From the NCBI RefSeq assembly GCF_002215495.1, contig NZ_CP021378.1:3364659-3428658 (forward strand): a stretch of 64,000 bases of DNA, in the 5' to 3' direction. Below, in pieces: positions 57,408-64,000 of this stretch. The position numbers and the translations under genes are program-made. Within the stretch, counting starts at the first letter, position 1. Each line of letters begins with the position of its first letter. Under the pieces are notes generated by a model. That model did not search any database. It saw nothing but the letters and a program-made list of their open reading frames with translations, and had not been told where the DNA came from. The stretch comes from Porphyrobacter sp. CACIAM 03H1. Its GTDB lineage: Bacteria; Pseudomonadota; Alphaproteobacteria; Sphingomonadales; Sphingomonadaceae.

Positions 57408-58098
57408 GCACCTCGTCCACCCATTCGGGGACGAGCGCGCTTGCTGGGCCGAGGCGGGTCTCGTGGAACAGGCGCGATCCCTCGCTCGGCTCGAGATTGA
57501 GTTCGAGCGTGCGCGCGCCGTTCACCCGCGCTTCCTGCACGAAGCCCGCCGCCGGATAGACAGCGCCCGAGGTGCCGATGCTCACGAAAAGGTCGCAGGT
57601 CTCGAGCGCCCGGTAGATCCGGCCCATCTCGTAGGGCATCTCGCCGAACCAGACGACATCGGGCCGCAGCATCGGCGCATGGCAGACGGGGCACGGCGGG
57701 CGGTCGATCATCGGCACCTCCCAGCGCGAGCGCGTCCCGCAGGCGGTGCACAGTGCGCTCTTCAATTCGCCGTGCATGTGCAGCACCCGCGCGCTGCCGC
57801 CGCGTTCGTGGAGGTCGTTGACGTTCTGGGTGACGAGCAGCAGCTCGCCCGCGAAGTCGCGCTCCAGCCGCGCCAGCGCCGCGTGGGCGGGATTGGGTTC
57901 GACCTGCGCCAAGGCCGCGCGGCGCATGTCGTAGAAGCCGAGCACGAGGCGCGGGTCGCGCGCGAAACCCTCGGGCGTGGCGACATCCTCGATCCGGTGC
58001 TGCTCCCACAGGCCCCCTGCCGCGCGGAAGGTGTCGATCCCGCTTTCGGCGGAAATGCCGGCGCCGGTGAGGATGACGATGCGTTCAATCTCTGCCAT
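57388..58098 (-). CDS. cobB: NAD-dependent sirtuin deacylase (class III, CobB/SIRT5-like)
   Basis: 236 residues. GAGISAESGIDTFR binds NAD, QNVNDLHERGG and HMHGE carry the catalytic His, and CTAC ... CPVC hold zinc. The FYDMRR stretch has the Tyr-x-x-Arg pair that marks class III sirtuins able to remove succinyl or malonyl groups. The start is at the ATG 58098; upstream ATG codons are possible. It is divergent from dapB by 35 bp and overlaps the convergent gene at its end. Confidence 0.92.
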   Translation of the reverse strand: MAEIERIVILTGAGISAESGIDTFRAAGGLWEQHRIEDVATPEGFARDPRLVLGFYDMRRAALAQVEPNPAHAALARLERDFAGELLLVTQNVNDLHERGGSARVLHMHGELKSALCTACGTRSRWEVPMIDRPPCPVCHAPMLRPDVVWFGEMPYEMGRIYRALETCDLFVSIGTSGAVYPAAGFVQEARVNGARTLELNLEPSEGSRLFHETRLGPASALVPEWVDEVLSSAGG

Positions 58099-58133
58099 GA
58101 GGCCATTCAAAGCATGGGGCATAGAGGCACGCA

Positions 58134-58868
58134 ATGGCACAGCTGCAATTCGGGGTGATCGGACACAAGGGCCGGATGGGGCAGGCGCTCGAGGCGGCGA
58201 TCGCGCAGGCGGGGCACGCGATGTGCGTGGGCGTGGACGCCGGGGGCAGCATCGGGCCGCACGCGGGGCACTGCGACGTGCTGGTGGATTTCTCCGCGCC
58301 GGATGCCCTCGCCGCCAATCTCGGCGCGGCGAAGGTCGCGGGCAAGCCGATCCTCGTCGGCACCACCGGGCTCGGGGAGGCGCATTTCGTGATGCTCGCC
58401 GAGGCCGCGCGGGCGGTGCCGGTGCTGCAATCGGGCAATTTCTCGCTCGGCGTCACGCTGATGGCGCATCTGGTGCGCGAGGCCGCCGCCAAGCTCGGGC
58501 CGGAGTGGGACATCGAAGTGCTGGAGATGCACCACCGCATGAAGGTCGACGCACCCTCGGGCACGGCCAAGCTGCTGGGCGAGGCAGCGGCCGGCGTGCG
58601 CGGGATCGTTCTCGGCGACAACATGGAGAGCGGCCGCCACGGCATGACCGGCGCGCGGGCAGAAGGCGCGATCGGCTTTGCCACCCTGCGCGGCGGCACG
58701 GTGGCGGGCGAGCATTCGGTGATCTTCGCCGGCCCCGAGGAGCGCCTCGTGCTGTCGCACTCGGCGGAGAACCGCATGATCTTCGCCCGCGGCGCGGTGA
58801 AGGCGGCGGAGTGGCTCACCCGCCAGGGCGCAGGGCGCTACACCATGAACGACGTGCTGGGGCTGTGA
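58134..58868 (+). CDS. dapB: 4-hydroxy-tetrahydrodipicolinate reductase
   Basis: 244 residues. VIGHKGRMGQALE binds NAD(P)H; VDFSAPDALAANL, VGTTGL and SGNFSLGVTLM follow; EMHHRMKVDAPSGTA carries the catalytic His and Lys. It makes tetrahydrodipicolinate in the lysine/diaminopimelate pathway, needed for peptidoglycan. The length is slightly below average through a compact amino-terminal domain. Confidence 0.96.
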   Translation: MAQLQFGVIGHKGRMGQALEAAIAQAGHAMCVGVDAGGSIGPHAGHCDVLVDFSAPDALAANLGAAKVAGKPILVGTTGLGEAHFVMLAEAARAVPVLQSGNFSLGVTLMAHLVREAAAKLGPEWDIEVLEMHHRMKVDAPSGTAKLLGEAAAGVRGIVLGDNMESGRHGMTGARAEGAIGFATLRGGTVAGEHSVIFAGPEERLVLSHSAENRMIFARGAVKAAEWLTRQGAGRYTMNDVLGL

Positions 58869-58937
58869 GGCTTGACCCTCTGTCGCACCACCGTATTACC
58901 TGAATAACACACAAGACGAAAACGGGGAGCCACCATC

Positions 58938-60131
58938 ATGTCCGCCACCCTCACGCCCGCGCAGGCCGCCGCGCGGATGGTCGACAGTCTCGGGGTCGAG
59001 GCGCTGGCCAAGGCCCAGGCCTACACCACCGGCAACCACTGGATGCTGCTGTGGGGCGTGGTGGTATCGGTGGTGGTCGCCTTCGTGATGGTGCGCCTGC
59101 GCCTGCTCGACCGCATCGCCGCTCGCTTCGCCAACCCGGCGCGCTTCTGGGCGACCTATGCCGTCAGCGCGGCCTTCCTGCTGATTTCGGCTGTCCTCGC
59201 CCTGCCCTGGACGATCTACAGCGACTGGCACCGCGAGCGCGCCTATGGCCTCTCCAGCCAGCCGCTCGGCGATTTCCTCGGCCAGCAGGCGATCGGCGAG
59301 GCGATCAGCGTTGTGCTGGTCGGGCTGTTTCTCGTGGGGGTCTATGCCCTGATCCGCAAGGCCGGCCGCCGCTGGTGGCTCTGGAGCGGGGGGCTTGCCG
59401 GGGTGATGACCCTGCTCGGCCTGCTGGCCGGCCCGCCGCTGATCGAACCGCTGTTCAACGACTACCAGCCCGTGCCGCCGGGCGAGGTGCGCACCGCGCT
59501 CGAACGGATCGCCGACGATGTCGGCATCCCGCACGACCGCATCTTCATGTATGACGGATCGCGCCAGTCCGACCGCTTCACCGCCAACGTCTCGGGGATC
59601 GGCCCCTCGGCCCGGATCGCGATTGCCGATGTCGCCCTGAAGGAGGCGAGCCTTGCCGAGGTGCGCGCGGTGACCGGGCACGAGGCGGGGCATTACAAGC
59701 TCGGCCACGTGTGGCGCTATGCGGTGATCTTCCCCCTGCTGGCGATGGTGTTCTTCTTCCTGCTAGACCGCCTGTTCGCGCCCACCGCGCGCCTCCTGGG
59801 GAGCGACGCACGGCTCGACGAGCCGCGCGGCCTGCCGGTCTTCGCCGTGGTGGGGTCGGTGCTGGGGCTGCTCGTCACCCCGCTCACCAACACGCTGACC
59901 CGGATCGGCGAGACCGAGGCCGACCTCTATTCGCTCCGGACGGTGAACGAGCCCGACGCGCTCGCCAGCGCGCTGGTGAAGACCGCCGAATACCGCTACC
60001 CGCGCCCCTCGCCGCTCGAGGAGGTGCTTTTCTACACCCACCCCTCGGTCGAGAAGCGCGCGCTCATGGCGATGGAGTGGAAGGCGGCGCACCCCGCCCC
60101 CGCGGGACCGGCGGCACCGGCGCAGCCATGA
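58938..60131 (+). CDS. M48-family membrane zinc metalloprotease (Ste24-like)
   Basis: 397 residues. Several membrane helices (~36-52, 72-92, 108-128, 140-160), then MYDGSRQSDRFTANVSGIG as in Ste24/CAAX proteases, HEAGHYKLGH (zinc His pair and catalytic Glu), two more helices, and ETEADLYSLR with the third zinc ligand. Human and yeast relatives process prenylated proteins; bacterial ones probably clear damaged membrane proteins. GGGGAG precedes the ATG region. The stop overlaps nth (ATGA). Confidence 0.92.
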   Translation: MSATLTPAQAAARMVDSLGVEALAKAQAYTTGNHWMLLWGVVVSVVVAFVMVRLRLLDRIAARFANPARFWATYAVSAAFLLISAVLALPWTIYSDWHRERAYGLSSQPLGDFLGQQAIGEAISVVLVGLFLVGVYALIRKAGRRWWLWSGGLAGVMTLLGLLAGPPLIEPLFNDYQPVPPGEVRTALERIADDVGIPHDRIFMYDGSRQSDRFTANVSGIGPSARIAIADVALKEASLAEVRAVTGHEAGHYKLGHVWRYAVIFPLLAMVFFFLLDRLFAPTARLLGSDARLDEPRGLPVFAVVGSVLGLLVTPLTNTLTRIGETEADLYSLRTVNEPDALASALVKTAEYRYPRPSPLEEVLFYTHPSVEKRALMAMEWKAAHPAPAGPAAPAQP

Positions 60132-60802
60132 CCCGCGACCAGATCTTCGAGTTCTTCCGCCGCCTCGCCGAGGACAATCCCTCGCCGCAGACCGAGCTGG
60201 AATATGGCAATGCCTATCAGCTGGTGGTGGCTGTTGCCCTCTCGGCGCAGGCGACCGACGTGGGGGTGAACAAGGCGACCCGCGCGCTGTTCGCCAAGGT
60301 CGAGACACCGCAGCAGATGCTCGATCTCGGCGAGAAGGGGCTGCGGGAGCACATCAAGACCATCGGCCTGTTCAACTCCAAGGCGAAGAACGTCATCGCC
60401 CTGTCGCAGCTGCTGGTCGACGAGTATGGCGGCGAGGTGCCGGCGACGCGCGAGGATCTGGTGCGCCTGCCGGGCGTGGGGCGCAAGACCGCCAATGTCG
60501 TGCTCAACTGCTGGTTCGGGCAGGAGACCTTCGCGGTCGACACTCACATCTTCCGGGTCGGCAACCGCACCGGGCTCGCCAAGGGCAAGACCCCCGATCA
60601 CGTCGAGGCCAAGCTGGAGAAGCGCGTCCCCCAGCCCTTTCGCCTCCACGCGCATCACTGGCTGATCCTCCACGGGCGCTATGTCTGCAAGGCGCGCAGT
60701 CCCGAATGCTGGCACTGCAAGGTCGAGGACCTTTGCTCGTTCCGCAAGAAGGTGACCGAGCCGCCAAAGGGCCGCGCGGCGGCGGATGGCGGCATGGATT
60801 AA
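60128..60802 (+). CDS. nth: Endonuclease III
   Basis: 224 residues. Helix-hairpin-helix with catalytic Lys in LPGVGRKTANVVL and Asp in FAVDTHIFRVG; four Cys of the 4Fe-4S cluster in CKARSPECWHCKVEDLC. It removes oxidised pyrimidines and nicks abasic sites. The start overlaps the M48 protease stop, so the two are translationally coupled. Confidence 0.97.
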   Translation: MTRDQIFEFFRRLAEDNPSPQTELEYGNAYQLVVAVALSAQATDVGVNKATRALFAKVETPQQMLDLGEKGLREHIKTIGLFNSKAKNVIALSQLLVDEYGGEVPATREDLVRLPGVGRKTANVVLNCWFGQETFAVDTHIFRVGNRTGLAKGKTPDHVEAKLEKRVPQPFRLHAHHWLILHGRYVCKARSPECWHCKVEDLCSFRKKVTEPPKGRAAADGGMD

Positions 60803-60858
60803 GGCAGGGTACAAGGGCCCGTGCCATGATGCCGCGGCAACCGACGGAGAGACATGCC

Positions 60859-61281
60859 ATGAACCTGCGCTTCCTCGCCCTCGCCCCGCTGCCGCTGCTC
60901 GCGGCGGCCTGTGCCCCCGCCGATCCCGAGACCGTCGCCGCCCGCTCCGCCGCCGCCATCGCCGCAGCGCCCGAGGCGACGGTGCTTGGCGAAGGCCAGA
61001 ACTGCATCGACCGCGCGCAGGTCCGCAACACGGTTGTGCGTTCGGACCAGGTGATCGATTTCGAGATGCAGGGCGGCAAGGTCTATCGCAACATCCTTGC
61101 CCAGCGTTGCCCGGGCCTCGGCATGGACCGCGCGATCAGTTACGAGACCTCGATCAACCAGCTGTGCCGCCAGCAGATCGTCTATTCGATCCAGAACATC
61201 GGCGGCGTGGTGCAGCGCGGCGGGGGATGCAGCCTCGGCGATTTCGTGCCGGTGGAATATGTGAAGCGGGCGAAGGAATAG
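60859..61281 (+). CDS. Small lipoprotein of unknown function
   Basis: 140 residues from the ATG at 60859 (GGAGAGAC before). A signal peptide with LLAAAC gives lipidation at about residue 18. The mature part has four further Cys (NCIDR, QRCPGL, QLCRQQ, GCSLGD), likely two disulfides, and an IVYSIQNIGGV core. The pattern is frequent as a small conserved protein in sphingomonads; no named family recognised. Confidence 0.72.
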   Translation: MNLRFLALAPLPLLAAACAPADPETVAARSAAAIAAAPEATVLGEGQNCIDRAQVRNTVVRSDQVIDFEMQGGKVYRNILAQRCPGLGMDRAISYETSINQLCRQQIVYSIQNIGGVVQRGGGCSLGDFVPVEYVKRAKE

Positions 61282-61294
61282 AGCCGGGACGGCG

Positions 61295-61816
61295 TCAGGC
61301 GGGGCGCTGCCAGAGCGGCAGGGGCGTCTCGTGGATCAGGATCTGCGGATGGCGCGGATGGCCGCTTTTCAGATGCGTCAGGCAGAGGACCGGCTTGCCC
61401 GCGGCCTCGAGAAGGTCGGCAACCGCGCGCCAGCGGTTGGCATGGGAACAGGGCAGCTTGCCGGGCGCACCCCATGCGACGCAGATCGCGTCCGCCTCGC
61501 GCGTAATCGCAGCAAGGTGTGTATCATTGTCCGGACCCACCGGATCGGGCACCCGCGCCAGCTCCGCCACATCGGGCGTGCGCCAGGCGAAGAGGTTGCC
61601 GATCATCGCGCGGCCGTAGCCCAGTCGTCGGCATATCGTCTGCACCCGGTCGATGGTCGGATCGTCGAGGTCGGCGGTGGCGCGCGAGGGGTTGATCATC
61701 ACGACCGCGAGCGAGGGGCCCGGCCCGATGATCCGTTCCAGACGGTAGCGGTAGCGCTCGCAGGGCGAACAGACCGCGGGCCCCGGATGACGGGTCGGCC
61801 AGCGCCGCTCGGCCAC
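61295..61816 (-). CDS. DUF1643 domain protein
   Basis: 173 residues from a GTG at 61816, 11 bp after the upstream symporter gene. The DUF1643 pattern is clear: MINPSRATADLDDPTIDRVQ, then GYGRAMIGNLFAWR, a WG-containing strand (CVAWGAPGK) and HLKSGHPRHP near the end. Function unknown; the fold may be a nucleic-acid or nucleotide-binding enzyme. Start not certain since no ribosome site stands out. Confidence 0.85.
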   Translation of the reverse strand: MAERRWPTRHPGPAVCSPCERYRYRLERIIGPGPSLAVVMINPSRATADLDDPTIDRVQTICRRLGYGRAMIGNLFAWRTPDVAELARVPDPVGPDNDTHLAAITREADAICVAWGAPGKLPCSHANRWRAVADLLEAAGKPVLCLTHLKSGHPRHPQILIHETPLPLWQRPA

Positions 61817-61827
61817 CGAGCGCGCGC

Positions 61828-63156
61828 CTAGCGCCCTTCCTCGAAATTGCTCGGGTCGAGCTCCAGCCCCGCCCGGCCGTCGGCGGCGGTGTGGGCCGGG
61901 GCGTGGGGGTGCTCGACATAGTCGGGCTCCTCGACCTCGAGCATCCCCTCCCACTTGGTGATGACCGCCGTCGCCACGGCGTTGCCGACCACGTTGGTGG
62001 CGGTCCGACCCATGTCGAGGAACTGGTCGATGGCGAGGATGATCGCCACGCCCTCCACGGGAAGCCCGAACATGGCCAGCGTGCCGGTGATGACCACGAG
62101 ACTCGCGCGCGGCACGGCGGCGATGCCCTTGGACGAGATCATCAGCGTCAGCAGGATCATGATCTGCGTGCCGATGCTGAGGTCGATGCCATAGGCCTGC
62201 GCGATGAAGATCGTCGCGAAGCTCATGTACATCATCGAGCCGTCGAGATTGAACGAGTAGCCCAGCGGCAGCATGAAGCCCGAGATGCGGCGCGGCACCC
62301 CGAAGCGGTCGAGCTGCTCGAACAGCTTGGGCAGCGCGGCCTCGGAGGAGGCGGTCGAGAAGGCAATCATCAGCGGCTGGCGGATGTAGCGGATCAGCGT
62401 CCACGTCCGCGCGCCGAGGAACAGCGCCCCCGCGCCGAGGAGGATCACCCACAGCAGCACCAGCGAGAAGTAGAATTCCAGCAGCAGGGTGAGATAGGTG
62501 CCGAGGATCGCCAGCCCGCTCGCCGCGACGACGTTGGCGAGCGCGCCGAACACCGCGACCGGCGCATAGCGCATCACGTAGCCGGTGACCTGAAGCATCA
62601 TCTCGGCGAGCGCATCCGCGCCCTTGACTAACGCCTGCCCGCGCTCGCCGATGGCCGACAGCGCGACCCCGGCGAAGATCGAGAAGACGAGGATCTGCAG
62701 GATGTTGTTGGTCGCCAGCGCCTCGACCGCGTTCTTGGGGAAGATCGAGAGGATGAAGTCGGTCGCCTTCAGCTCCTTGACCTCGCCAACTGCGGCAGTC
62801 GCGGCGGCCACATCGGGGATCGGCGCGCCGACGCCGGGCTGGAAGATGTTGACCAGCACGAGGCCCAGGCCGATCGACACAAGGCTGGCGGTGATGAACC
62901 AGGTCAGCGCCCGCACGCCGATGCGGCCGAGCGCCGCGCTGTCGCCCATGTGGGCGATGCCGACGACGATGGTCGAGAGCACCAGCGGTGCGACCAGCAT
63001 CTTGATGAGGTTGAGAAAGATGTCGCTGAGCAGCTTGAACCACGGCGCGATCGATTCCTTGATCACCGCCGGATCGATCGTCTGGTTGAGCACCTGGCCG
63101 ACGATCACGCCGAGCACCATGCCGACGAGGATGTAGAGCGTGAGCTTGCGGTCCAT
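61828..63156 (-). CDS. Dicarboxylate/amino acid:cation symporter (DAACS family)
   Basis: 442 residues from the ATG at 63156. Eight helices and two re-entrant loops as in GltPh/DctA: IKMLVAPLVLSTIVVGI, serine-rich loop FSTASSEAALP, SFNLDGSMMYMS in helix 7, and the late loop ASLVVITGTLAMFGLP, with RTATNVVGN near the end. It imports acidic amino acids or C4-dicarboxylates with Na or H. The tail (~410-442) is acidic with HPHAPAH. A second member lies 50 bp upstream on the same strand. Confidence 0.93.
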   Translation of the reverse strand: MDRKLTLYILVGMVLGVIVGQVLNQTIDPAVIKESIAPWFKLLSDIFLNLIKMLVAPLVLSTIVVGIAHMGDSAALGRIGVRALTWFITASLVSIGLGLVLVNIFQPGVGAPIPDVAAATAAVGEVKELKATDFILSIFPKNAVEALATNNILQILVFSIFAGVALSAIGERGQALVKGADALAEMMLQVTGYVMRYAPVAVFGALANVVAASGLAILGTYLTLLLEFYFSLVLLWVILLGAGALFLGARTWTLIRYIRQPLMIAFSTASSEAALPKLFEQLDRFGVPRRISGFMLPLGYSFNLDGSMMYMSFATIFIAQAYGIDLSIGTQIMILLTLMISSKGIAAVPRASLVVITGTLAMFGLPVEGVAIILAIDQFLDMGRTATNVVGNAVATAVITKWEGMLEVEEPDYVEHPHAPAHTAADGRAGLELDPSNFEEGR

Positions 63157-63206
63157 TTCTGCCCGTTTCCGTTGAATCGCAGCGCGCAATCCGACCGGAC
63201 GCCTGC

Positions 63207-64000
63207 TCAGATGTCGTCTGCGCTGACCAGCTCTGCCCTGTCAATCTCGCCCGTGAGGCTGGCCACTGTTACGGCCACGGCGGCATCGCCGGTGACGTTG
63301 GTGGTGGTGCGCATCATGTCCATGATGCGGTCGACCCCAGCGACGAAGGCGATGGTCTCGAGCGGCACGTCGACTGCGCCGAACACCAGCGCCATCATGA
63401 TCAGCCCCGCCCCCGGGATCCCCGCCGCGCCGACCGCCCCGAGCGTGCCCAGCAGCGCGATCATGCCGTAGTCGGCCCAGCTCAGATCCACCCCGAAGAT
63501 CTGCGCGCCGAACAGCGTCGCCAAACCGAGATACATGGCTGTGCCGTTCATGTTGATCGTCGCGCCGAGGCTCACGACGAAGCTCGCGACCGAACTCGAG
63601 ACGCCGAGATTGCGCTCGGCGCAGCGCAGCGTCACCGGCAGGGTGGCGTTGGAACTGGCGGTGGAGTAGCTCACCGCCATCGCATCGACGATGCCGCGGA
63701 AGAAGCCCGTGACCTGCTGGCGCGCCACCAGCTTGATCATCCCGCCATAGACCAGGACGATGATCAGCGCGCAGCCGAGGTAGTTGAGGAACACCAGCTT
63801 GCCGAGCGCCGCCAGCGCATCGAAGCCGAGCGTGCCCGCCACCCAGGCCATCAACGCGAAGACGCCGAAGGGGGTGAGCTCCATCACGATCATGGTGACC
63901 TTCTGCATCACCACAGAGCCGCTCTCGAAGATCCGCAGCACCGGCGCGCCGTCCTCCTTGGCCATCAGGATGCCGATCCCGATCAAGAGCGAGAAGACGA
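63207..64000 (-). CDS. Dicarboxylate/amino acid:cation symporter, 5' part beyond the window
   Basis: The last ~264 residues of a DAACS transporter, open to the right edge. MELTPFGVFALMAWVAGTLG, YSTASSNATLPVTL (hairpin loop 1), INMNGTAMYLG (helix 7, Asn where most have Asp in NMDGT) and GIPGAGLIMMALVFGAVDVP (hairpin loop 2), with MMRTTTNVTGDA in helix 8. It is clearly different from the neighbour at 61828-63156, so this is an old duplication or a paired set with different substrates. Confidence 0.92.
   Translation of the reverse strand, partial: VFSLLIGIGILMAKEDGAPVLRIFESGSVVMQKVTMIVMELTPFGVFALMAWVAGTLGFDALAALGKLVFLNYLGCALIIVLVYGGMIKLVARQQVTGFFRGIVDAMAVSYSTASSNATLPVTLRCAERNLGVSSSVASFVVSLGATINMNGTAMYLGLATLFGAQIFGVDLSWADYGMIALLGTLGAVGAAGIPGAGLIMMALVFGAVDVPLETIAFVAGVDRIMDMMRTTTNVTGDAAVAVTVASLTGEIDRAELVSADDI

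Noticed and set aside
1..64000. CRISPR arrays, tRNA or rRNA genes, insertion sequences, integrase or prophage genes
   Set aside because: No direct-repeat arrays, cloverleaf-like segments with CCA ends, transposase motifs or phage structural genes were seen; codon use appears uniform.

Overview
The window is a G+C-rich (roughly two thirds by eye) chromosomal segment of an alphaproteobacterium. The most likely home is Sphingomonadales, family Erythrobacteraceae. The basis is the ubiE-mutM-rpsT-dnaA neighbourhood, the secB / Tim44-like / MltA / Smr cluster, an HWE kinase, an EcfG-like sigma factor, and Mn-catalase, Ku and LigD genes of the type common in aerobic marine sphingomonads. This placement is inference from gene content; there is no rRNA gene. 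I saw no tRNA, CRISPR array, insertion sequence or prophage.

Layout. (1) 1-2852: the amino-terminal ~950 residues of an exported CHAT-domain (caspase-like) protein, cut by the left edge. (2) 3045-31987: an island of stress-type genes. It holds a PRC-barrel protein; a minus-strand run of small membrane protein, Mn catalase, ZIP transporter, SDR dehydrogenase, MscS channel and SemiSWEET; a glycosyltransferase/UDP-galactopyranose mutase fusion coupled to a glycoside hydrolase; a PncC/CinA amidase with two hemerythrins; an NHEJ operon ku-(MgtC-like)-ligD; two Crp/Fnr regulators flanking a small protein, an HWE sensor kinase and a one-domain receiver; a FUS-like low-complexity protein followed by a probable small RNA; a third hemerythrin; trehalose synthesis otsBA; a DUF4142 lipoprotein; an EcfG-like sigma factor; a GlsB-type protein; and an HxlR regulator divergent from a coupled DUF1428-VOC-VOC-reductase operon. 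(3) 32389-39783: a hybrid kinase/LuxR response regulator pair and a compact chaperone-usher-like cluster with a DUF4402 subunit. (4) 39807-64000: housekeeping genes. These are smr, mltA, Tim44-like, secB, murJ, trpS, a DUF4136 lipoprotein, dut, coaBC, a polytopic membrane protein, ubiB, ubiE, mutM, rpsT, dnaA, DUF983, a ThiF/MoeB-type E1 enzyme, a sirtuin, dapB, an M48 protease, nth, a DUF1643 protein and two dicarboxylate/amino-acid:cation symporters, the second cut by the right edge.

How it fits together. Many neighbours are translationally coupled (ATGA or TGATG overlaps). Several stress genes share a 13-bp box close to TGAYCTATGTKAG 51-101 bp before their starts, which suggests one regulator or sigma factor for much of the island. 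The HWE kinase, receiver and EcfG-like sigma factor are the usual parts of alphaproteobacterial general stress signalling, and peroxide removal, non-homologous end joining, trehalose and osmotic release are typical outputs.

The most unusual items are: the prion-like Gly/Tyr/Gln/Ser protein next to a terminator-bounded RNA; a 45-bp palindromic repeat present twice, in opposite orientation and in frame, inside the smr gene with compensatory stem changes; the sugar-enzyme fusion; the ~155-residue acidic linker of CoaBC; the cluster of eight GANTC sites before dnaA; and phased ACAGGC repeats after dnaA.
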